Position numbers and translations under genes: made by a program. DNA of 64,000 bases from Moesziomyces globuligerus. Its lineage: Eukaryota; Basidiomycota; Ustilaginomycetes; Ustilaginales; Ustilaginaceae. A model generated the notes under the pieces. It saw nothing but the letters and a program-made list of their open reading frames with translations. It was not told the DNA's origin and did no database searches. Positions 20,681 to 31,416 of this stretch are shown piece by piece. The number at the start of each line of letters is the position of its first letter. Positions within the stretch are counted from its first letter, which is position 1. The stretch spans positions 620,001-684,000 of the forward strand of contig JARVLF010000013.1 in NCBI GenBank assembly GCA_030849465.1. The letters run 5' to 3'.

Positions 20681-20769
20681 TTCCTCACCACTTCGGGCAA
20701 CATAGAAATGATAATAATGGACAGCACAGCGAAAGCGATGGTGTGTCTGTGAGGGTGAGGATGTAGATT

Positions 20770-23700
20770 TTAGGCAGCGAGCATGGCACGCCGTTGAGCC
20801 AGGAGCTTTCGCGCATGCTCGCGCGCTCGGTTTGGCGCAATGAGGGGTGCCGTAGGTATTGCTGGGAAGGTCGGTTCGTCTACCTTCTCCGCCTTGACTT
20901 TCTCCTCTTGACTGGCCTGATGCATCTTGGCCCCGACGGCCTCGGGTTTGCTTTGCACCTTTTCGAGCTCGGGCAGGATGCGGGGGTTGCGGCTCTTGAG
21001 CGCAAACCTAGCATTACGCTTGACCATGCCCAGCTCCAGCTGCTTGGCAGCCAACGCGATGGACCACTGCATGTTGTCCTCGGCCAGCGCATCGTGCGCC
21101 TTGCGCACCCGCAAAAGCTCAAGCTCGACGTTGGCTAGTTGCCGTTCCAGCGCCGCCACCCGATCGCCCCGCGGCGTCGTCGGCTCCGCCTTCGGCTCTG
21201 CTTCATCGTGGTGCGCCTCGAGCTCGGCCTGTTTCGCGTCGAGTTCGCACTGCAGCTCCTCCGCACGCTGCTCGGCAGCCTCGTGTCGTGTCGCCATGTC
21301 GTCGAGCTCGGCACGCACGTCGCAGAGTTCCTCGAACCGCCGATCGAGATCAGCGGTCAGCGTGTCGATTTGCTTCTGCAGTGTCAGTTCATCCTGTTGG
21401 ACGGCGGATCCACTCGGCGTCTCCGGCAGTGGCTGCACTGACTCCGTACGGGCTTCCAGTTCCGCGTGGGCCGCGTCAAGATCTTGCTGCAACTCCTCTG
21501 TCCTCTGCTCGGCGGCGTCGTGCAGGGCTGCCAGATTGTCCAGCTCGGCGCGGACGTCGCAGAGCTCTTCAAAGCGGCGGTCGAGATCAGCAGTGAGCGT
21601 GTCGACTTGCTTTTGCAGCTCGCGATGCTCCTGGGCGGTGTCGGCGCTCGAAACGGCCTCGAGGGCGAGTTCAAGTTCACGAATGCGCGTGCGCAGAGGC
21701 GCTTCCTCGATAGCTCGGCGCACCGCAAAGTCTTTCTCGAGCGTCGCACGCAGCTCCATTCTCGCCTGTTCTACCTCCCTTTCTGCCGCCCTTGCCTCTT
21801 CTGGAGATGCTTCCCGAGCATCGCCTTGTGACGAGGTAGAGCGGAGGGCCTGGACGCGCACTTCGAAATCTCTTCGCTCGACTTCGCGCAGTCGGCGCTC
21901 TTCCTCTAGCTGGCGCTCCAGCTCCACCTCCCGCTGTCCACCCCTAAGGGACACGCTACTTTGAAGGTCCTTGACTAGCTCGACCATGCGCGCATCTTTG
22001 GCCTCGGCATCCTTGACGAGCTCGTCGTACTGCACCGAGAGCTGTGCGAGCGCATCGCGCACTTCGGCAAGCTCTGTCTCCTGAGAGGTCCACGCTTCGC
22101 GGTGTTGTGCTTCATCTCGTTCGAGTGCGGCCTCGAGAGTGTCGATGTACGCTGTCGACGCCTGCAGCTGCGCCACCAGCCGGGCCACGCGCCCTTCAGA
22201 CACTTCGGCCAGCGAGTCGAATGCGGAAGCCACTCCGGCGAGCTCAGGCACGAGTGAAGCGGCAGAGGCGGAAGGGGTTCGCGCGAGCTGCATGCGTGAG
22301 AATCGCGCTGCCGACGGCGAGTCTTGCGGTGGCGGAGAATAAAGGCCCAAATCGCGCTGAGGAGCAGGTTCGGTTGACGGCTTCTTGAGGACATCGGGGC
22401 TGGGTGACGCGCTGGATGATAGTGGGAGAGAGGTAGACCCACTCTGCTTGCGCCCGGACGATGAGGAGCATGATGAAGACAGCGAGCGCGAGTCTGGCTC
22501 GTCCTGAATTGGCGAGTCCAAGGGCGAAGGCAGCGGCATGACCTCATCAGGGGCGGGTCGGGACGGCGCAGGCGATGGACTCCATTTCGGGGTGCCGAAC
22601 GTAGCATCTGGCGAACAGGCGGCATGAAGGATGTGTCTCTCGGAGCTGGTCGAAGCTTGCGGCGTTGTGGACGGATGCTGAGGATGTTGCGAGGCGGGTG
22701 TGGCGAAGGACGCTGATGTCGCCGGCGACCATAGTCGAGATGGCGTGAGGCTAGTCGCTGACCCATTCATCCCGGCCCTCGGTGTGTTCGGGAGCGGAGA
22801 CTCGTACCGCTCTTGACCTGTAGCCTCAGACGAGCTCTCTGGTGCTCGGGCAGAGCTCATGGGATTGGAAGTATCCCAGGACAGCTTTGATGCCTCATGT
22901 GCTTCGTCTTCGAGCGGACTAGAAGTTAGTCCTCGGGAGGTGCCGATTTGTGACAGGTCTTGAGAAGGAGTCACATGGCCGGATGTATCAGATCCCTTGT
23001 GGCTTGTTGGACTCTGCCATAGATGCGAGGAGGAAGCAGAGGCGGGCGAGAAGTTGACAACTTTGGAGAGTGGCGAAGACCGGGCTGGCGTCACCATGCG
23101 GAGACGCACGAACGACTTGGGGGTGTTCGTCTGGCGAGGCGCCGACTTCGGTGTGGAAGGCCTTGAATTAGGAGAGGGCGACACCGGTGCGGCCATAGCT
23201 TGTGCTGGGCTGTTTGTCTCGCTGAGCGGAAGCGGCGTGGATCGACCGGACGAAGGACTCTCCAGCGCGGCCGGAGAGCGTGGCTCGACTGCTCTCGAAA
23301 CATCCGGATGTGACGAAGGCGATGTATGTGAGGACGAGAGACTTGCATCAGCGGCTCGATGCTCTTGCGGATCCTGTTGATTCTGAAGGCTGCCCAGCCG
23401 GTCTTCTCGGGAAAGAGATAAGCTGGAAGCGTCTTCGACGAATGATTCTTCCGGCACCATCGAAAGACCTTCTTGCCAGTCCTCCTGTGCCGCGATCGCC
23501 ACGCTGTTTTCATCGACGATGCATGAGCTGGGGTCGTTGCTAGCTTGAAGAGGCAATTTCAAAGCCGACCCTGGCTCGCGGAACGAAGATGGCGAATGTG
23601 CTGTTGAGTAGGCTGGCTGTCCTTCGGTGCTCTGATTATCAAGCTGGCTTGCATGGTAGCCTATTCTTGCGGTAGGGCTGCTGCTAGGACTACTGCCGTC

Positions 23701-24399
23701 AGAGGAGGCTGGGCTATCGAGCACGCCAGCCTCTGCCATGCGAGTGCGGAGACTCTTTCCAGTGAATGGCGTCCTGGGATCGGCTCTGAGTGGTCTGGCA
23801 GTGACGGTGGGCGACGATGAGGTGCGGTAACGTGGAGAGGACGATGACGGGGACGGGTGGGACTGATGGGTGGCTTCGTCGAGGCCGGCGAGCATATGTG
23901 CGCCTGCCTGGCGGAGAAAGCTCTCGCTGAATGAAGCATTGCTGTAGTCGAAGGTGCCGAGACTGGAGCCGATGCTCTCATTGGCATCCTTGGAGGATCT
24001 TGGCGACGCCTTACGAGCAGCTCGCAAACGTGCAGAGGCACTGGAACGCGATGACGAAGCGTCTGGACTCGGTGTCCAAGCCGCGCTGGCCGCGCTGGCC
24101 GCGCTCGCCGTGCTCTCTCTTACAGGAGTCTCGCTGCGGAATCTAGGCGAGGCGTGCGAGACGCGAGGCAAGGGCGTGGCTGGATTCAATTGTGACGGTG
24201 TAGTCTGGTCAAGTGCTGATCGATCTTCGGAAAGGTGCTGGTCGATCAGGATCGGTGTATCTTCGGCGAGATAGGGGCCCATGCTCGTGTCGGATGCTGC
24301 CGAGAGGTCGGAGAGGCCGCTCTGATCGGCGCCAATCGATGCGTCCATGGCGCCTTCGTGCGATGCGATTCGCTCGCTGTGATGAGATAGAGGTTGCAA
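20770..24399 (-). CDS. Uncharacterised 1209-aa coiled-coil protein
   Basis: A single intact frame; the protein is not recognised. Residues 1-710 are Ser/Pro/Thr-rich with many SP and TP dipeptides (possible proline-directed phosphorylation) and a short conserved-looking piece, FDYSNASFSESFLRQAGAHM, near residue 160. From about 730 to the end it is a long Glu/Arg/Leu/Gln-rich coiled coil. Within it a unit of 80 residues containing DTLTADLDRRFEELCDVRAEL occurs twice in tandem; the copies are 240 nt apart near 21560-21620 and 21320-21380. The C-terminus is basic (NRAREHARKLLAQRRAML). A disordered phosphorylatable head plus a coiled coil suits a cytoskeletal, spindle-pole or polarity scaffold, but this is inference. 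An alternative start is Met18 (24348). Divergent from MRD1. Confidence 0.75.
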   Translation of the reverse strand: MQPLSHHSERIASHEGAMDASIGADQSGLSDLSAASDTSMGPYLAEDTPILIDQHLSEDRSALDQTTPSQLNPATPLPRVSHASPRFRSETPVRESTASAASAASAAWTPSPDASSSRSSASARLRAARKASPRSSKDANESIGSSLGTFDYSNASFSESFLRQAGAHMLAGLDEATHQSHPSPSSSSPRYRTSSSPTVTARPLRADPRTPFTGKSLRTRMAEAGVLDSPASSDGSSPSSSPTARIGYHASQLDNQSTEGQPAYSTAHSPSSFREPGSALKLPLQASNDPSSCIVDENSVAIAAQEDWQEGLSMVPEESFVEDASSLSLSREDRLGSLQNQQDPQEHRAADASLSSSHTSPSSHPDVSRAVEPRSPAALESPSSGRSTPLPLSETNSPAQAMAAPVSPSPNSRPSTPKSAPRQTNTPKSFVRLRMVTPARSSPLSKVVNFSPASASSSHLWQSPTSHKGSDTSGHVTPSQDLSQIGTSRGLTSSPLEDEAHEASKLSWDTSNPMSSARAPESSSEATGQERYESPLPNTPRAGMNGSATSLTPSRLWSPATSASFATPASQHPQHPSTTPQASTSSERHILHAACSPDATFGTPKWSPSPAPSRPAPDEVMPLPSPLDSPIQDEPDSRSLSSSCSSSSGRKQSGSTSLPLSSSASPSPDVLKKPSTEPAPQRDLGLYSPPPQDSPSAARFSRMQLARTPSASAASLVPELAGVASAFDSLAEVSEGRVARLVAQLQASTAYIDTLEAALERDEAQHREAWTSQETELAEVRDALAQLSVQYDELVKDAEAKDARMVELVKDLQSSVSLRGGQREVELERQLEEERRLREVERRDFEVRVQALRSTSSQGDAREASPEEARAAEREVEQARMELRATLEKDFAVRRAIEEAPLRTRIRELELALEAVSSADTAQEHRELQKQVDTLTADLDRRFEELCDVRAELDNLAALHDAAEQRTEELQQDLDAAHAELEARTESVQPLPETPSGSAVQQDELTLQKQIDTLTADLDRRFEELCDVRAELDDMATRHEAAEQRAEELQCELDAKQAELEAHHDEAEPKAEPTTPRGDRVAALERQLANVELELLRVRKAHDALAEDNMQWSIALAAKQLELGMVKRNARFALKSRNPRILPELEKVQSKPEAVGAKMHQASQEEKVKAEKVDEPTFPAIPTAPLIAPNRAREHARKLLAQRRAMLAA
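21200..21625 (-). repeat. Tandem internal duplication in coiled-coil gene
   Basis: Two in-frame copies of about 240 nt inside the coiled-coil gene, with clearly similar DNA and nearly identical protein over the core (DLDRRFEELCDVRAEL). The spacing of exactly 80 codons keeps the frame. DNA-level divergence is mainly at third positions, which indicates an older duplication retained under coding constraint. Confidence 0.8.
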
Positions 24400-25009
24400 G
24401 CTTGCAAGGTGAGGATTGATCGTGGGAAGCTAGGAAGCATCGAGATGACCTCCGAGCCGCGGAGGTTCCGAAGCTGCGAACCCCGCAGCCTCGCTTCTCT
24501 GCGAGAGCATCACCACTCGTCCTCCACTCAGACGAAGCCTCGAAGCACACCGCATCATCTGCCTCCACCGCTGAAATCAATTCGAAATGCACACAAACCA
24601 AATCACCGTGCTCCTTGGTTGCGTCGAGAGCTGCCTCGTGTTTTGGCGCGTAGAGCAACCCCGTCACGTGCCCCGGAAATTTTCCTTTTCCCCCCTTTTT
24701 TTCTTTTTTCAAAAAGTGCCATGACCGGGAAGAAGAAAAAATGGCGCCAGGCCGCCGCTTCAAGAAGGTACTTAAAGCTCAGTCTGTGCTTGCACTCCGC
24801 TTCTCTATCCTCCGACAGCTTTTTAGCGTCCACCTCCCCCCCCCCCCCCCCTTCCTTCACACTTCCATATACCCAGTGGCACGCCCACACTCTCCAATCA
24901 CAATCAGCACCACAGTCTCTTCCACGGAAGAGCGCCAGCAACTCCATCTCTCAGTTGTCAACGTATCTTCCCTGCTTCGAGTCTCGAGCTCTTGGCTGCG
25001 CCTTTCAAC
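24400..25009. promoter_or_regulatory. Divergent promoter, coiled-coil gene / MRD1
   Basis: About 610 bases. It contains CACGTG (24665-24670), AAATTTT (24677-24683, inside the palindrome GGAAATTTTCC), polypyrimidine runs (about 24684-24710) and an uninterrupted run of 16 C (24836-24851) some 160 nt before the MRD1 ATG. The AAATTTT is the third such element in the window upstream of an rRNA-processing gene. Confidence 0.5.
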
Positions 25010-27839
25010 ATGTCGCGTCTCATCGTCCGCGGCCTGCCATCGTACCTCACCGATGCGCGGCTGCGAGAGCATTTCTCTCAGAAAGGTGCCGTGACCGACG
25101 TCAAGCTTATGCGTCGGCCCGACGGAACCTCGAGGAAGTTCGGTTTCGTCGGCTACCGATCCGACCAGGAGGCGCAGGAGGCGCTCGACTACTTCAACCG
25201 CACCTTCATCGATACCTCGCGTATCACCATCGAACATGCCAAGAACATCGGCGACGAGGAGCTCGCAAAGCAACGCGAGGAGCGCATCAACAAGCGCAAG
25301 GCCGCCTCCGCCCAGGATCCGCAAGCGTCCACCAGTGCCCACGGCCCGGATGGCGCAAGGAGTAAGCTGAACAAGCATGACGACGATGGCGCCAAGAAGA
25401 AGTCCAAGAAGGGGGGCGCTATCTCCTTCGAGGAATTCATGTCAGTCATGCAGCCCAAGTCGAAGCGCAAGGCCTGGCAGAACGAAGACGCCCTGCCCGA
25501 GCAGACCATGGACGACATCTTTGCGCCAGTACAGGCCATCGAAAAGAAGGCAGCTAAGAAAGCGAAGAAGAAGGCCGAGGCTGAGGCGAGTGCCGCAGCG
25601 ACCGCATCGGCGTCCGGAGTTGCGAAAGAGGACGCTGACGATGACGCGGACGAGGAGCCAGACGCAGCAGTCAACGACGTCGGCCTCACCGATGAAGAAT
25701 ACATGCGCCTTCGTATGAAGCACCGCGTTGGCAACGACCTCGATACCCAAGAAGACCCCACAGCCCCCCAGTTCGAGCAATCCGATGACGAGAAGGACAA
25801 CAAGGACGGCCAAGATGCTGCCTCTGCCTCAGAAGCCGAGTCCGACGACGACGCTGATCAGGTCAACGACCAAGAGCTCGAACGCAAGCAGGCCCTCCAG
25901 CGTCGCAAAGCAGAGCAAGCCGCTGAGAAGGACCAGAAGGTCGTCGACCAGATCATGGAAAGCGGCCGCCTCTTTGTGCGCAATCTGCCTTTCACTGCCA
26001 CCGACGACGACATCCAGAGCTTCTTCGAGAGTTTTGGCACAGTCAAGCAGGTAAGTTTCTCCCAAACGCGACTGAGCGATCCACAGCAACGACAACGACG
26101 AACGGCGACGACTTGACATGATGACACTATAGTATAGGGACAGCTGAGCCAAAAGGCCGTGCTGAAAAAAGTACTGGAATCAGATAGTAAAATATTCTTT
26201 ATCTGACTCGTCGTCGTCGTCCGTCAACGTTGCTGCTATAGTGACCTCGACCATTTCGACCAGCCAGGCATAGGGCTCCCGTCGCTGACACGAGCTCTTA
26301 TTCTTTGTCTAGGTGCACATTCCGGTCGACAAGCAGACCAAGGCGTCCAAGGGGCTTGCATTCGTAACGTTCTCGGACGCCGCACATGCGCTCGCTGCGT
26401 ACCGCGCCAAGGATGGCTCGACCTTCCAGGGTCGCTTGCTGCATCTTTTGCCAGCTGTCAACAAGGACGCGCCAGCAGAGACGGACAAGAAAGTAGCGAC
26501 GCTCAAGCAGTCCCGGGCGGAGCAGAAGAAGCAGGATGCGACCAAGGACTTCAACTGGTCCATGCTCTACATGTCGGCAGACGCCGTGGCGTCGTCGATC
26601 GCCGATCGTCTCGGCGTGAGCAAGTCGGACATCCTCAACCCTGGCGCCGACGGCGGACCAGACAATGCGGCGGTGCGACTTGCGCTCGCAGAGACACGCA
26701 TCATTCAGGAGACCAAGGAGTTCTTCGCCAACGAGGGCATCAACGTCGATGCGTTTGGCACAGCTTCCAAGGCGGGCAGGTCGGACACGACGATGCTCGT
26801 GAAGAACATTCCGTACGGCACGTCGGCCGACGAGATCCAGAAGCTATTCGAGGAGCACGGCGAAGTGGACAAGGTGCTGATCCCGCCGAGCGGAACGATC
26901 GCTTTGGTGGAGATGCCAGTCGTCGCCGAGGCGAAGCTGGCGTTCCGCGCAATGGCGTACAAGCGCTTCAAGGGCGGCATTCTCTACCTCGAGAAAGCAC
27001 CTGTGGGTCTGATGACGGCCAAGGCGGACGGCGAGAAGGTGGTCAAACAGGCTCCGATCAAGGGCAAGTCGATCGACACGTCCTCCAACCCTTCCGCCAA
27101 CCTCGGTGGTGGCGACGACGAAGCGGCCGATGGCGCGACGCTGTACGTCAAGAATCTGTCCTTCTCCACGACGGACGACCGACTCGTAGCAGCGTTCCAC
27201 GGGTTGTCGGACTACTCGTTCGCACGTGTGCAGACCAAACCGGACCCGAAGCGACCCGGAGCCCGTCTCTCGATGGGCTACGGCTTTGTTGGCTTCAAAT
27301 CCGTCCCCGCCGCGCGCACCGCGCAGAAAGCTATGGATGGCAAGGTGCTCGATGGCCATACACTCGTGGTCACCTTTGCCCGACGCAACGCCGAGTCTTC
27401 GACCAGCGCCGTGACATCCTCCGGCTCGGGCTCGACCAAGATCTTGATCAAGAACCTGCCGTTCGAAGTGACCAAGAAGGACATCCGCGACCTGTTTGCG
27501 TCGCAGGGTCAGCTCAAGTCGGTCCGCCTGCCCAAGAAGTTCGACAACACGACGCGTGGCTTTGGCTTTGTCGAGTACACGACGGTGCGAGAAGCGCAGG
27601 CTGCGTTCGAGGCGCTCAAGCATACCCATCTGCTCGGAAGGCATCTGGTGCTTCAGTGGAGCAAGGTCGGCGAGAGTGCGCAGGACCAGGTCGACCTGCA
27701 GCGCGAAAAGACGAAGTCGGCCTTTGTGGCCACGGGTGAGAACCCGAACAACAAGCACACCAAGATCAAGCTCAACCACGCCCAGATCACCGCCGCCGCC
27801 CGAAGCGCCAAAAACGCAAAGGACGACGACGACGAATAA
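25010..27839 (+). CDS. MRD1: Mrd1, multiple RNA-binding-domain protein (2 exons)
   Basis: Exons 25010-26050 and 26313-27839, with a 262-nt intron (donor GTAAGT, acceptor TCTAG), encode 855 aa. Splicing is certain because the intron splits the second RRM: RNP text ending FGTVKQ joins VHIPVDKQTKASKGLAFVTF. Five RRMs are visible, at about residues 2-80 (starts MSRLIVRGLPSYLT), 318-395, 506-575, 622-705 and 722-800. This is the family's five-RRM layout. A Lys/Ala/Asp-rich linker lies between RRM1 and RRM2. Mrd1 binds U3 and pre-rRNA and is needed for the early 18S cleavages. The frame is open a few codons upstream without an ATG, so the start at 25010 is firm. The intron is the longest among the genes here apart from the two ribosomal protein genes. 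Confidence 0.95.
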
Positions 27840-28064
27840 AACCCCAACCTGCATTTTGGCCTTGTAACACCATTCACATCTGTATTCTAGTCGCATTGCT
27901 CTTTCGAAACACGGGCGAGTCGCTCGGAAAACGCATCGGTTCTACTCGTGTGCGTGTGTGGATCTACAGAGCAGAAGAAGCGAGATGTCGGAGGGGCGTG
28001 AGGGGCATACCGAGAAGCGGCGGAAGTCATGAGAGGAGAGGCGGACTTGGTCGGCACAACGCGT

Positions 28065-29660
28065 CTACTGCTGGTTGAAGCTGACGGGTTTGCCTGGCAG
28101 ACCGTCCGAGAGGAGGACGACGGCGTACTTGCCGCTGATCCTCCAGCCTGGCTCGTCAGCATCGAGCTTGCTGGAGACGTCGGCGGGGACGCCTACGACG
28201 ACGTCCGACTTGATGGTTCGGAGCGAGGCGACGGGAGGAGCGCCGTCGTCGCTGGCGAGCGGACCGATGGCCATGTCGAACGGCGTGTCGCTGGGAGCCT
28301 GGCAGTCGTAGGTGAGCTTGCGGTGGTTGAGGTCGCCCTTGAAGATGACCAGATCCGAGCCGGCGAGGTGGAGGAAGAGATCGGGAGCCTCCTGGGAGAT
28401 GGACCAGAAGGTGTAGCCGGTGCACCAGAAGGGATGCTGCTCGTAGATCCACTGGCCCTTGCGTTCGTACTCCTTCCATCGGAGACCCATCTGCTTGAGC
28501 GACTGCACCTCGGCGTCGGTGGCGTGCGGGAAGAGCGAGCCGTAGAGCATCGAATTCAGCAGCCAGTCCCAGTCCTTGCGCGTCACGTCCGAGACGAACC
28601 AGGCGAAGCGCTTGCCGTGGAAGTGGATCTCGTTGGCGATGCCGCTCTGGATCAACCAGTCGGCGTAGACGCAGTCGCAGTAGAGCTCAAAGCCGGCATT
28701 GTCGAGCACAAAGTCGATCCTGCCGCCCTTCATGTTGGAGACGAGCTTCCACAATCGGTCGAGGTGGTTGCCGAGGATGTTCTTCTCCGTCGCGGCGAGG
28801 TGCTCGCCACCGGTGCTCTGGAGGTTCTTGATGTCGTCCTCGGTCATGTTGATCAGCAGCGACAGATCGGTCGCGTTGCCCCACAGACACACCTGGGTGA
28901 GTTCGTGGAAGAGCAGCTCGCGCGCCTTGAGCTTGTCCGACTCCGAGGCGCCCTCCTCGTACGCGAAAGGCTCGGCAAAGCGGGTCGAGAGCTCAAACAC
29001 GGCCGTGTTGGAGCGCGAGAAGGTGTCGCACTTCTGGCGGAAGAAGACGTCGTAGTCCTTCCAGTACCTGGAGATGCTGAAGCACTCGTGCAGACGGCGG
29101 TACTTGTACGCCTCGGCAAACAGCCACGGCGCATTCATGAAGTCCTTGCCGCGGAAGAACTTGGCGATCTCCTTGTTCCACAGCGGGATGTCGCCCTCGC
29201 CGTCGTCGATGACCGGGCGCAGCTTGGCGTTCTTTTGCAGATCGTCCATGAGCGTCTGCATGCGCTCGATGCACTTGGCCAGGTCGAGGATCTTTTCCTC
29301 TTCGTACTGCTCGTTGAGCGTCTTGATCACATCGTCCACCGCTTTACCCAGAATGGTAGGCAGGCGCTTGCCCATCGTTTCCTAAGCATGCCAAAAGAGA
29401 GGATACATCACAGGTCAGCTCCGAGCCACAAACCACTCCAGCGCCTTTGCTTGGCTGCGGCTGCAGTCACTTACATGAGCAAAGGAGAACTCGTGGTAGC
29501 CACGGTAAGCGGGCCAGGGCGGGTTGTTGGGGTCGACGCGCGAAGGAGTGCGCGCATACTGAGCAGCGGCGCCGAAGCCCTGCTTCTTGGGCGGCAGGTT
29601 GCCGAGGTTGAGCACCGTCCTGGCGGCGGGCTTGGCGGAGGGGTGGTTGCGGTCGGCCAT
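28065..29660 (-). CDS. DUF89 damage-control phosphatase, ARMT1/YMR027W-like (2 exons)
   Basis: Exons 29660-29475 and 29381-28065 (93-nt intron, donor GTAAGT, acceptor TTAG) give 500 aa. The first exon encodes MADRNHPSAKPAARTVLNLG through WPAYRGYHEFSFAH, and the junction reads AH-ETMGKRLPTILGKAVDD. The C-terminal DUF89 fold has the metal-binding motif DFVLDNAGFELYCD (about residue 285), the following KGDLNHRKLTYD, and FWCTGYTFW. Members of this subfamily are metal-dependent phosphatases thought to clear damaged or over-phosphorylated sugar metabolites; ARMT1 was also reported as a protein-glutamate methyltransferase. No targeting signal is seen, so it is probably cytosolic. Ends tail to tail with MRD1. 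Confidence 0.88.
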
Positions 29661-31416
29661 GATTGCGGTTCGGCGACGGTGCGGAGGGGGAGAGGGGGTG
29701 GTTGAGTGCCACTCTTGGGGGATCAACCAAGAGAACAGGCGGGTATGGGCAGATGCAGCGAGAAGGGGGATGTGATGGTAGGGAGACAAGCCGGACGGAA
29801 GAGGCGATTAGAGGGGAGCTTTGAGGGGACGAGACTGAGCGGAAGCGACACTCAGACAGCCACCACGAGTGGGCACAGCCGAGACCAGAGGAGGCGGAGC
29901 TGCACCCGTGTATCAGCACGGCACCGGCCGCGGGGCTTTGGATAGCTGTGAGCTCACGCCAAGTCCGAAGCGTCGAACGAACAGTCAAGAGCCATCAGTT
30001 CGGAAGATCCGCTCCAGCGCAGCCCGGGCGGAAGCGTCGAGAAAGGGCTGCAGCATGAGGGGACTCTGGAGCTGAGGATCGGATGTGCCCGCTCGGCGCT
30101 GGTTGATGCCAACCGTGCACGGCGCACCTCAGTCGAACGTGGCCTCGCCTCCTCGCCCACTTGGCCAACTCCACACGCGCCCAACCATGCTCCCTGCTTG
30201 GCCCCGGCTCTCGCCCTCCACCGCGTGGCCGCTTCGACAGATCCTCAACTGCAACCTTTCTCTCATTCTCCCCGATGATTGTTTGATTCTCATTGTTGAT
30301 GCTGGGGCTTGCGAGGGTGGCAGGCGGGCTATGCGGCGCTGGATGGTCGTTGCGCGTGCGCATCGAATCCCAGTGCGAACGGCGGGAAACGCCTCACTCG
30401 CTTGGGCGGGAGTTGAAGCTCTTTGCTCGAGCTCAGGGATGAGTGAGCAATCGAGCAGTGCACGAGCATGCACGTCCGCCGCCCCATCTGCAGCGCCAGC
30501 GCGGGGGCCCAAAGCCATCCGTGGCTTGAAATTCATGGCGCGCCCACCTTCGCATTTCTCTTTCGCCTTCTCCGACCGCGTCGAACAACGTCATTCTGCT
30601 TGGCCGCGTTTCTTCTCCGCCCCCACCTGAGATCCGTCGGTCCATCCGGTGCGAATCACTCGAAACGCACACTCTAGTCACCTTGCTGTGCTAGGCATCG
30701 TCAGTGCTTCGGATGAGCTCCGATTCGCAAGCTCGAGCTTCGAGCTTTGGAATCACACCCGCTCGAATGGCTCTGATCGATGCGTGTTGGCAAAAAAGGG
30801 CGGATAGGGGGGGAGGAACGCGGATGACTACTTTAGGTCTAATCGATCCGAGCGAGATGTGGCTTCGAGTCTTGCTCCGGACGGTCCGCTGTTCGGCAAG
30901 GCGGAGCGGGCCGACCCGATCCATTCTTCCGGCCCAAGGTGGAGCGAGGACACGTTGGTGGGGCCGATGCAAACCCTCTGCTGCACCCTGGACTCGCTTG
31001 GGACAACTGACGCGCTGCATCCTGCCATGCCCCTTGCCGCCATCGGCCGCCATCGGATCCAGCCCGGCGTCTGCGCCGATGGGACCGCTGACGGCGCTCA
31101 TTGCAATCGCCCACCATCTCTCCATCTTTGCCGAGACGGGAGTGGAGACTCAGGTCAGTCACAGCTACTACCCCAACCCACTCTATCGCTCGACCATGTC
31201 GCTACGCAGCTGATGATGCGTGCGAGGCACGTGCCATCGATTCACAGAGCCTCGCCGCACCGCCTCAACCTGTACGAATCTCCACTGCTGGACCCCACTG
31301 CTGTAACCCTGATGAAACCTGATGAGCTCACATGAAATCCTTTCCTGCTAGACCGACAGAAGCCGAGTATCCCGAAGAACCAGTGTGCATTGCAAAGTCC
31401 ATATCGGCACAACCGC
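29661..31416. other. Intergenic region, no supported gene
   Basis: About 1.75 kb between two minus-strand genes. Open frames up to 181 codons occur on both strands, but they overlap one another, are rich in Arg/Ser/Ala/Pro, show no domain, and I do not call them. The stretch next to 29661 is the promoter of the DUF89 gene. A G7 run lies near 30810. Confidence 0.4.

Noticed and set aside
27835..27840. AATAAA at the end of MRD1
   Set aside because: It overlaps the stop codon, too early for a polyadenylation signal; treated as chance.
28029..29705. 558-codon plus-strand frame opposite the DUF89 gene
   Set aside because: Val/Glu/Leu/Arg-rich antisense product; the DUF89 reading is spliced and motif-supported.
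29661..31416. Several 100-180 codon frames between the DUF89 gene and SFT2
   Set aside because: Overlapping frames on both strands with Arg/Ser/Ala-rich composition and no motif; no evidence that any is a gene.
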